A DNA stretch of 10,737 bases, taken from assembly GCA_002685815.1 (NCBI GenBank), contig NYYM01000046.1, forward strand, positions 4,862-15,598. Direction: 5' to 3'. Made by a program: the position numbers and the translations under genes. Below the pieces are notes generated by a model. The model ran no database searches, was not told the origin of the DNA, and saw nothing but the letters and a program-made list of their open reading frames with translations. Below are positions 1-5,720 of the stretch, piece after piece. The first letter of the stretch is position 1. Each line of letters begins with the position of its first letter. The DNA comes from Dehalococcoidales bacterium. Its GTDB lineage: Bacteria; Chloroflexota; Dehalococcoidia; Dehalococcoidales; UBA2162.

Positions 1-126
1 GACTACGACGGATACAAATTTCCTGATGAAAAAGAGTTGGTGCTGGAGATTATCGACCAGGGCCTGAAACTCGATGGGAAAACACTTCTCGATGTAAAAG
101 ACATTGTTGGAACCCCCAGGTTGTAG
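1..126 (+). CDS. C-terminal end of an unidentified protein (partial)
   Basis: An open frame runs in from the left edge and ends at a TAG at 124-126, giving 41 residues that end in VGTPRL. The tail is acidic and probably helical (a KELVLEIIDQGLKLDGKTLL stretch), with no cysteines and no membrane segment. I do not recognise the family. It lies 124 bases upstream of the NuoE-type gene on the same strand, so it could belong to the same transcription unit and might be a partner of the NADH module, but nothing visible proves this. The frame has codon use like its neighbours and no competing open frame of similar quality, so it is probably a real gene end. Confidence 0.55.
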   Translation, partial: DYDGYKFPDEKELVLEIIDQGLKLDGKTLLDVKDIVGTPRL

Positions 127-140
127 TCTGTTTCTTGATT

Positions 141-156
141 GAAGCAGGACTGCTTC
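141..156. repeat. Perfect inverted repeat between the first two genes
   Basis: GAAGCAGGACTGCTTC is a perfect palindromic arm pair (7-base arms, GA centre); as RNA it could form a 6-bp stem with a GGAC loop. It starts 15 bases after the stop codon of the upstream gene. No T-run follows, so it is not a convincing intrinsic terminator. An RNA-processing or mRNA-stabilising hairpin, or a protein-binding site, are equally possible. The rest of the 127-250 gap shows no clear promoter. Confidence 0.4.
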
Positions 157-250
157 CCCGTTAAGTTCCGCCACCTGGTCCCTTTTCGCTTTCCGAAGAG
201 AATGAGAATTGGGCGATGGGTAATCAAACGATCTTACAAAAAGGTAAAAA

Positions 251-757
251 GTGACAATAGAAGAGACTACGTTTAGCCGGCAGACAGAGCTTATTCTAAA
301 GAAGTTCGGCCGGAAAAAAGAAAATCTGCTGCCTGTGCTGCAAGCCGTCCAGGGTAAACTTGGCTATTTGCCTCGTGAGGCTATGCTTGAGATCGCCCGA
401 TTTCTTGGCATAGCCGAAATGGATGTCTACAGCGTCGTCACCTTTTACAATCAGTTCCGCCTGAACCCACCCGGCAAGCACTCGGTAAGGGTCTGTTTGG
501 GGACAGCCTGTCACATGAAAGGTGGCTATATCGCTCTAGACGCCTGGAAAAGAAGGCTGGGCATAGACGTGAAGCAGACTACCCCGGACCGGGAGTTTGA
601 CCTGGACACTGTTGCCTGCGTTGGTTGCTGTGTCCTGGCTCCGGTAACGGTAGTGGATGACAACCCGGAGGGTCAGGTTGAGCCGACCAGGGTGGATGGC
701 ATTCTGCTGGCTTTTGAGCGCCAGAGAGACGAACAGGCCGATCAGGAGAACAGGTGA
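251..757 (+). CDS. nuoE: NuoE-type [2Fe-2S] subunit of an NADH-oxidising complex (HndA/HoxE-like)
   Basis: This is a 168-aa NuoE/HoxE/HndA-type protein: a helical N-terminal region (about residues 10-70, with the family pattern GYLP and VVTFYNQF) followed by a thioredoxin-like [2Fe-2S] domain. Cluster ligands visible are C82 and C87 (CLGTAC) and C123 and C127 (CVGCC); C126 is an extra cysteine where alanine is usual. The family's cluster sits beside the FMN of the NuoF partner and contributes to NADH oxidation in soluble NAD-linked hydrogenases, formate dehydrogenases or complex I. The length is normal. The GTG start is supported by AAGG at 241-244, six bases upstream. Its TGA overlaps the GTG start of nuoF by four bases, so the two are translationally coupled. 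The last 20 or so residues are acidic and glutamine-rich and lie beyond the conserved domain. Confidence 0.93.
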   Translation: MTIEETTFSRQTELILKKFGRKKENLLPVLQAVQGKLGYLPREAMLEIARFLGIAEMDVYSVVTFYNQFRLNPPGKHSVRVCLGTACHMKGGYIALDAWKRRLGIDVKQTTPDREFDLDTVACVGCCVLAPVTVVDDNPEGQVEPTRVDGILLAFERQRDEQADQENR

Positions 758-2676
758 AAGGAAGTGCCCCGGCAGTAATTGCTGCTGCTTTCCAGGAATT
801 AAAAAGCCGTGCCGAGCCCCGCTGGCAGGAACTGGAGGATACCACCAGATCGGTTATCTTGGTCGGGGCCGCTACTTGCGGGAGGGCTGCCGGAGCCCGG
901 GAAGTGCTGCAAGCGCTGAGGAATGAAGTCAAGAAACGGAACTTGGACTGTCCGGTAATCGAGGTTGGCTGTCTGGGTCACTGTTATGCCGAGCCTCTGG
1001 TTATCATTAGAAAACCCGGCTATCCGGCCATCTGTTACGGACGCGTGAACACGGTTATTGCCGAAAAACTGGTCCGGGATTTTGTTCTGGGAGATGATCC
1101 TTGTTACGAGTTCATTCTCGGTGCCCTGGAGGAAAATGACCTCATTCCCAGTTTCACGGATTTTCCTCGAGCCGGGTACGAGAAAAAGCTGATATTGAAA
1201 AACTGCGGTCACATCGATCCGGAGCAGATCGACCACTATGTTGGCAACGGAGGTTACGCCGCCCTTACGAAAGCCCTTCAGATGGAGCCGGTCGGGATCA
1301 TTGAGCAGGTCAACAAATCGGGGCTGAGGGGGAGGGGTGGAGCTGGATTTCCCACCGGACAAAAATGGCAGATTTGCCGTGGTGCTCCCGGTAGACTCAA
1401 GTATATGATCTGTAACGCTGATGAAGGAGACCCCGGTGCTTTTATGGACCGGGCCATTCTGGAGAGCGATCCTCACTCGGTGCTGGAGGGAATGATAATC
1501 GCCGCCTACGCCATCGGTGCCCGCCAGGGCTATATCTATGTTCGGGCCGAGTATCCCCTGGCTGTACACCGGGTGCGGTTGGCCATCAGGCAGGCCAAAA
1601 AACAGGGCCTGTTGGGCAGGAATATTCTGGGCAGCCGTTTCAGCTTTGATATTCGGCTCTTTCAGGGCTCGGGGGCTTTTGTCTGTGGGGAGGAGACTGC
1701 CCTGATCGCGTCCCTGGAAGGTGGACCGGGCTTTCCCGACTACAGGCCCCCATATCCGGCTACCAGCGGTCTCCATGGCCGGCCGACTCTTATCAACAAT
1801 GTAAAAACCTTGGCGACTGTCGGTCCCATAATTCAGAACGGGGCTGACTGGTTTGCTGACATCGGCACCGAGGGCAGCACGGGCACGGCCGTCTTTGCCC
1901 TGGCCGGTAAGATAGTTAATACTGGACTGGTGGAGGTGCCTATGGGTACCACCCTGCGCCAGGTTATCTTTGAGGTGGGCAGCGGTATTCCGGACGGGAA
2001 ACGCTTTAAGGCGGTGCAGATTGGAGGTCCCTCGGGAGGCTGTCTGCCTGAATCCGCCCTGGATTTACCCATCGACTTTGATTCTCTCCGGGAGATCGGG
2101 GCCATGATGGGTTCGGGGGGGATGGTGGTGCTGGACGAGGACGACTGTATGGTGGAGATAGCCCGTTTCTTCCAGGAATTTACCCAGAGGGAGTCCTGCG
2201 GTAAGTGCACCCCTTGCCGCCTGGGTACCAAGCAGATGCTGGAGATGCTTAACGAGATTGTTCTGGGGCAAAGCAGGATGAAGGTTCTGGAGACGCTGGC
2301 CCGACTGGCTGAGGATGTCAAAGCTGCCTCTCTCTGCGGTTTGGGAAAGACAGCCCCTAATCCGGTATTGACCTCGCTGCGCTATTTCAGGGATGAATAC
2401 GAGGAACACATCAACCGGGGATGTTGCCGGGCCCTCATGTGCCAGGAACTGATCGTCTACCACATCCTGCCCGATAAGTGAGAGCGCTCCTGTGATGCCT
2501 GTATCGGCACCTGCTATGTGGAGGCGATAACCCCCAATGAACAGAGAATCAAGGTCATTGACCAGGAGAAGTGCGTCAAATGTGATAGCTGTCTGGTCAG
2601 TTGCCCCGGTCAGTACAATGCCATTGTGAAACTATCCCCAACCAGTGAACTGCCGGTTGCCGGAAAACGATCATGA
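754..2676 (+). CDS. nuoF: NuoF-type NADH/FMN-binding subunit with C-terminal ferredoxin domain, interrupted by one in-frame TGA (candidate selenocysteine)
   Basis: NADH-oxidising flavoprotein of the HndC/HydB type, 640 codons if the TGA at codon 576 is read, 575 aa (754-2481) if it stops. Domains in order: an N-terminal thioredoxin-like [2Fe-2S] domain (C42, C73, C77; the usual second cysteine is alanine, CGRAAGA); the FMN-binding core beginning with GLRGRGGAGFPTG at 190 and including CGEETA at 311; the [4Fe-4S] motif C482-x2-C485-x2-C488 with C528 (SLCGLG) as fourth ligand; then a 2[4Fe-4S] ferredoxin domain. In that last domain position 576 is TGA, followed by C580, C583, C587 and the intact C607-x2-C610-x2-C613-x3-C617-P. 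Family members of this type normally carry this domain, and electrons pass from FMN through it to the partner. The GTG start has AGGAG at 744-748 and overlaps the nuoE stop. The extended frame ends at a TGA (2674-2676) that overlaps the next ATG. Identity as NuoF is firm; the readthrough is inferred. Confidence 0.9.
2479..2481 (+). other. In-frame TGA at an expected cysteine ligand: candidate Sec codon, or nonsense mutation
   Basis: The codon after ILPDK is TGA. In HndC/HydB-type proteins this site (after a PEK or PDK) carries the first cysteine of the ferredoxin domain. The following 64 codons have no stop, encode seven remaining cluster cysteines and end in the operon's usual 4-base overlap. 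TGA differs by one base from TGC and TGT. Sec is known to replace a cysteine cluster ligand in some methanogen HdrA proteins, so the chemistry has a precedent. No selenocysteine machinery is visible in this window to support decoding. Confidence 0.5.
2487..2523 (+). promoter_or_regulatory. Weak candidate SECIS-like stem-loop just downstream of the TGA
   Basis: Downstream of the TGA, TGCC (2496-2499) can pair with GGCA (2506-2509) around the loop TGTATC (2500-2505), and an outer CTCC (2487-2490) can pair with GGAG (2520-2523) across an unpaired interior. The loop begins 19 bases after the TGA and has G as its second base, which fits the loose distance and loop rules for bacterial SECIS elements. 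The stems are short and such pairings arise by chance in coding sequence, so this is suggestive only. Confidence 0.2.
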
Positions 2677-3320
2677 GAACGATATCATTAACCATAAATG
2701 ATCAGAGAATAACCGCCCCTGATGGAGATAGTCTACTCTGGGCGGCTCTGGATAACGGTATCTATATTCCTAACCTTTGCTCCCTGAGAGATAAGCCGGG
2801 GCCGGCCGCCTCTTGCCGTTTGTGCTTCGTTGAGGTGGAAGGTCTAAGCCAACCGGTTCCCGCCTGCACCCAGCAGGTCAGGGAGGGTATGGTGGTCAAT
2901 ACCAAAGGCCTCGCGGCATTGAGGCTGGCCGGCACCGCTTTTGAGCTGTTGATGGCTTCAGAACCGGTGACTTGTGGAGCGTGCCTGGCCAATCGTAACT
3001 GTGAATTACAGAAAATCGCCCGTCACCTTCACCTTTCTCTCAAGCCCAGACATTTGAAAAGACTGCTTCACGACCTGCCTGTCGATGATACTAACCCTCA
3101 ATTCAGCTACGACCCCAACAAGTGCGTTCTCTGCGGCCGGTGTGTCTGGGTGAGCCGGCAGAAGGCCGGCGGCGTCTTCGGTTTTGCCAACCGTGGCTTC
3201 GAGAGGGTGATGACAAACTTTTATAATGGACCGATGGGAGAAATTAGCGGCCAGGTCTGCTGTGAGTGCGTTGCCGTTTGCCCCACCGGAGCCCTGGTAT
3301 TGAAAGACGAAAAACTATGA
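2673..3320 (+). CDS. HoxU/NuoG N-terminus-like Fe-S subunit with degenerate second [4Fe-4S] cluster
   Basis: A 215-aa electron-transfer subunit resembling HoxU and the N-terminal third of NuoG or HndD. Residues 1-80 form a plant-type [2Fe-2S] ferredoxin domain (C36, C48, C51, C65). Residues 95-112 match the family's His/Cys [4Fe-4S] site, with C101, C104 and C110 present but E97 where histidine is usual. Residues 148-210 form a 2[4Fe-4S] domain: motif I is C151-x2-C154-x2-C157-x3-S161, motif II has G193 in the first position, then C196, C199 and C203-P. Because the fourth cysteine of each motif serves the other cluster, cluster I keeps all four ligands while cluster II loses two; C197 is an extra cysteine nearby. 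It would take electrons from NuoF to a catalytic subunit not present here. The ATG overlaps the extended nuoF stop (ATGA) and has only a weak ribosome site, implying coupling. Confidence 0.85.
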   Translation: MRTISLTINDQRITAPDGDSLLWAALDNGIYIPNLCSLRDKPGPAASCRLCFVEVEGLSQPVPACTQQVREGMVVNTKGLAALRLAGTAFELLMASEPVTCGACLANRNCELQKIARHLHLSLKPRHLKRLLHDLPVDDTNPQFSYDPNKCVLCGRCVWVSRQKAGGVFGFANRGFERVMTNFYNGPMGEISGQVCCECVAVCPTGALVLKDEKL

Positions 3321-4177
3321 ACTTGAATCCGGATACCCTGGCGACAATATCAAAATACGCCTTGAAACCACCCCTCTTTGAGCCGGGCGAGCCCCACTTC
3401 TGGGATGATCCCCATATCTCGGTTAGTATGCTAGAGGCCCATCTGAATCCCGAACACGACGCCGCCAGCCGGAGAACTGAAACCATTGATAAAGAAGTCG
3501 GGCATCTCCTTTCATCGGGTTTGTTGAAAAGAGGTGACAGAGTTCTTGATCTTGGCTGCGGACCCGGCCTGTATGCCAGCCGTTTGGTTGGGGCCGGGCT
3601 GAAAATAACCGGAATTGACATCTCGGCAAGGTCGATTGATTATGCCCGGCGTTACGCCCAGGATAAAGGGCTTGATATCGAGTACCGCTGTCTTGACTTT
3701 CTGGACCTTGATTATGACTCTGAATTTGACGTAATTATCCAAATTTACGGAGAATTGAGCACTTTTTCAGATGGAGAGAGGGGTTCCCTTCTTGAGAAGA
3801 TTCACCGGGCCCTCAAGACTGAGGGCCGGCTGGTATTTGATGTTTCAACCCGAGATCAGCGACTCAAGGAAGGTCTGGGTAACAGCTGGTACATCAGTAC
3901 GCCCGGTTTCTGGTGTCCCGGCCCTCACCTGGTTTTACAGCACGGTTTTGACTACCCCGAGCACGATGTCTGGCTGGACCAGTATATCGTTGTCGATGAT
4001 GCCGCTAATGTAACCGTCTACCGTGATTGGTTTCATGATTACACCCTTCAATCTGTCCAAGAAGTGCTTGAAAAGATGAGTTTTCGGGTTCAACAGACCT
4101 GGAATGATCTTGGTGGGGCTCGCTTTGAAGAGGGGGGAGATTGGATTGCCATCGTCGCCGGGAAGACAGGCCCATAG
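3317..4177 (+). CDS. Class I SAM-dependent methyltransferase, substrate unknown
   Basis: A 286-aa Rossmann-fold methyltransferase. The N-terminal part contains FWDDPHIS and HLNPEHDAASR, typical of a widespread uncharacterised methyltransferase family. SAM-binding motif I is VLDLGCGPG at 76-84, followed by the acidic motif ITGIDIS, and the later FDVIIQIYGEL and LVFDVS strands complete the core. A beta-rich C-terminal portion (aromatic, with FWCPGPH and WLDQYIV) probably contributes to substrate binding. I chose the ATG at 3317 because it overlaps the stop of the preceding subunit (ATGA), the same arrangement as the upstream junction; a start at 3266 would give a 17-residue extension inside the neighbour. 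It is the last gene of the operon. The link between a methyltransferase and an NADH-oxidising module is unexplained: it may only share transcription. The target could be a small molecule or a protein. Confidence 0.88.
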   Translation: MNLNPDTLATISKYALKPPLFEPGEPHFWDDPHISVSMLEAHLNPEHDAASRRTETIDKEVGHLLSSGLLKRGDRVLDLGCGPGLYASRLVGAGLKITGIDISARSIDYARRYAQDKGLDIEYRCLDFLDLDYDSEFDVIIQIYGELSTFSDGERGSLLEKIHRALKTEGRLVFDVSTRDQRLKEGLGNSWYISTPGFWCPGPHLVLQHGFDYPEHDVWLDQYIVVDDAANVTVYRDWFHDYTLQSVQEVLEKMSFRVQQTWNDLGGARFEEGGDWIAIVAGKTGP

Positions 4178-4188
4178 CTGGGACTCTG

Positions 4189-4208
4189 AACCGGACCGGT
4201 TTTGTTCT
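4189..4208 (+). terminator. Possible weak intrinsic terminator after the methyltransferase gene
   Basis: AACCGGACCGGTT (4189-4201) is an inverted repeat 12 bases after the methyltransferase stop and is followed by TTTTGTTCT. The stem is short and the T-run is interrupted, so termination would be inefficient. The T-rich part also contains the -35 of the next promoter. Confidence 0.3.
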
Positions 4209-4230
4209 CAAGCCCCGTATGTGCTAAAAT
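4202..4230 (+). promoter_or_regulatory. Extended -10 promoter for the small basic protein gene
   Basis: TTGTTC (4202-4207) and TAAAAT (4225-4230) are separated by 17 bases, and the -10 is preceded by TGC, giving an extended -10 element. It lies 39 bases before the first possible start codon. It would allow the small downstream gene to be transcribed independently of the redox operon. Confidence 0.6.
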
Positions 4231-4269
4231 GGACTGTCAAATCCACTATCAACAGAAAGAGAAATGACT

Positions 4270-4386
4270 ATGGCTGAAAAACCACTTCCGGACTTAAATA
4301 CTTTCATCGAGAATGTGAATAAGAAAGATAAGCCCAAGGGCAAGAAAGTTAAGTTCGGCTTCACCAAGCGCAAGAGGAAGAACTAG
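4270..4386 (+). CDS. Small, very basic protein of unknown function
   Basis: A 38-residue frame beginning MAEKPLPDLN and ending TKRKRKN. Counting the two extra residues from a possible earlier ATG at 4264, it holds 11 lysines and 2 arginines against 4 acidic residues. The N-terminal half may form a short helix (LNTFIENVNKK); the C-terminal half is a lysine-rich tail with a central VKFGF. Such composition suggests nucleic-acid or ribosome binding, but I recognise no family. The purine-rich AAAGAG at 4256-4261 is eight bases from the ATG at 4270 but only two from the one at 4264, so I prefer the later start. A good promoter precedes it, and its stop is six bases from the stop of the convergent radical SAM gene. 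Its short length makes it easy to miss and also means it could be spurious. Confidence 0.55.
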   Translation: MAEKPLPDLNTFIENVNKKDKPKGKKVKFGFTKRKRKN

Positions 4387-4392
4387 AAGCGC

Positions 4393-5412
4393 CTATCCTG
4401 AACTGATCGTTGCCGAATCGAAGGGATCTTCTTCGTTCCTGAAATCAGGCCGGTAGTTGTCCGCTGACTCCATTCCCTGCAGCCAGCCGTTCTCTACACC
4501 CAACTTCTCCACCATCTCCACGACCTCCTCATATTCGGATTCCAGAAGCCTTCTTGAAAGCAGGGGAACTCGGAAAGCGCGGTGACCGGGAAAATACTGG
4601 GACATAATGCTCACCGTAACCTCGGGAGACACTTCCCGTACTAGCCAACCGAGAGACTCAGCGCTGCCGGCCAGCCTGTTGGGCAGGATCAAGTGGCGCA
4701 CAATCAGTCCTCTCTTTGCCAGCCCGTTTTCATCCAGCACCAGGTCGCCGACCTGGCGTTGCATCTCCAGAATCCCCGCTCTGGCCCGGGAGACATAGTC
4801 CGGAGCTCGGGAAAATTTCCGGCTCCATTTATCGTCGCCATACCTCAGGTCGGGCAGATAAATATCTATTATCCCGTCTAGCTCTCTAAGCGATTTTACC
4901 GAATCATAGCCACCGCTGTTGTAGACCAGCGGCAGCCTGAGCCCCAGCGGCACCGCTTCAAGAACTGCCCGGACCAGTTGGGGGATGAGGTGGGAGGGGG
5001 AAACGAAGTTGATATTGTGGCAGTCCAGCTCGTCCTGGAGAAAAAGCATTCTCTCGGCTAGGCTGGTGGAGTCTGTTTCTGTGGCTTTTTGTTCCGTCGA
5101 ATTCTGGCTGATCTGGTGATTCTGGCAGTAAAGACACCTCATGTTACAGTTGCCGAAGAAGATTGTCCCTGAACCCCGGCTGCCGGAAATGACAGGTTCT
5201 TCTCCGTGATGAGTGCAGACGGATGAAACCGGTGCCAGATAGGCGGTGTGGCAAAACTTTCGCTCTCCTTCCAGCCGGTTAATGCCGCACTCCCGGGGAC
5301 AAATATCACAGCAGGCCAGTCTGGCTTCAAGAGCTTTGGCCCGCCGTTCCAGTTCACCGGACTGGTACAACGCGATATATCCCGGTTCAGAGCTGGACAG
5401 CTTATTGCTCAT
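4393..5412 (-). CDS. Radical SAM protein of the PflX type (COG1313-like)
   Basis: A 339-aa radical SAM protein related to pyruvate formate-lyase activating enzymes. An N-terminal cysteine-rich stretch (C34, C35, C38, C42, C54; CDICPRECG) precedes GEEPVISGSRGSGTIFF and the radical SAM [4Fe-4S] motif C89-x3-C93-x2-C96 (CNMRCLYC). This order, with HHGEEP and the CQNHQISQ that follows the motif, is typical of the PflX group, whose substrates are not established. The enzyme would cleave SAM reductively to make a 5'-deoxyadenosyl radical. No glycyl-radical enzyme lies beside it here. The start ATG at 5410-5412 has a G-rich ribosome site (GGGGAG) about 12 bases upstream and lies inside the last codons of the broken upstream gene. 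It is probably the last gene of the minus-strand gltX transcription unit. Confidence 0.88.
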   Translation of the reverse strand: MSNKLSSSEPGYIALYQSGELERRAKALEARLACCDICPRECGINRLEGERKFCHTAYLAPVSSVCTHHGEEPVISGSRGSGTIFFGNCNMRCLYCQNHQISQNSTEQKATETDSTSLAERMLFLQDELDCHNINFVSPSHLIPQLVRAVLEAVPLGLRLPLVYNSGGYDSVKSLRELDGIIDIYLPDLRYGDDKWSRKFSRAPDYVSRARAGILEMQRQVGDLVLDENGLAKRGLIVRHLILPNRLAGSAESLGWLVREVSPEVTVSIMSQYFPGHRAFRVPLLSRRLLESEYEEVVEMVEKLGVENGWLQGMESADNYRPDFRNEEDPFDSATISSG

Positions 5413-5711
5413 TGCCCTTGTCTCCCCTAATTCTGAACTCCCATTCGCACCAGTAGTCCGGCTTCTCCGGGTTGGGAACGCAGGCCAGGCAGGTTACTTC
5501 GATGGTGGGGTCAATCAGTCCGGCGTAGGCCTTGAACAGGATTGAGCAGGCTGGCCTTTTTCCAGACCTGCTGGTTCAGTTTGAAAGCGGTCTCGAAGCC
5601 GAATTCTCCTTCGACGGCCAGAAACCAGAGGCCGTCCACGGTATAGAGGCTCTTGGAGCCGACTTCATTAAGAACCTCGGCCGGAGCGGGCTGAAAATCA
5701 AAATCAGGTAT
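5402..5711 (-). pseudogene. Broken DUF6125-like gene (start lost, internal deletion with frameshift)
   Basis: Two protein-like segments lie in different frames between gltX and the radical SAM gene. The first (5711 down to 5511) begins at ATA, preceded by GAAGG six bases upstream where an ATG would be expected, and reads PDFDFQPAPAEVLNE, YTVDGLWFLAVEGEFGF and then QQVWKKA before meeting TGA at 5511-5513. The second (about 5545 down to 5402) reads AYAGLIDPTIEVTCLACVP and DYWCEWEFRI, ending in TAA at 5402-5404. Both match, from memory, the start and end of a family of small proteins (DUF6125-like) of roughly 170-200 residues with LWF near the N-terminus and WCEWEF near the C-terminus. The central part is missing, so this looks like a deletion plus frameshift rather than a single-base error. 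Family name is tentative; the broken reading frame is seen directly. Confidence 0.6.
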
Positions 5712-5720
5712 GGTCAGCCT

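Noticed and set aside
799-1776. 325-aa open frame on the minus strand
   Set aside because: It is fully antisense to nuoF, whose domains and motifs are unmistakable.
2482-2676. The ferredoxin-like segment as a separate small ferredoxin gene
   Set aside because: The only usable in-frame start is a GTG at 2518, after all cysteines of the first motif, and no ribosome site precedes it. A separate gene would lack half of the domain.
3266-3316. 17-codon upstream extension of the methyltransferase
   Set aside because: It lies entirely within the end of the preceding Fe-S subunit gene, whereas the ATG at 3317 gives the 4-base overlap seen at the other operon junctions.
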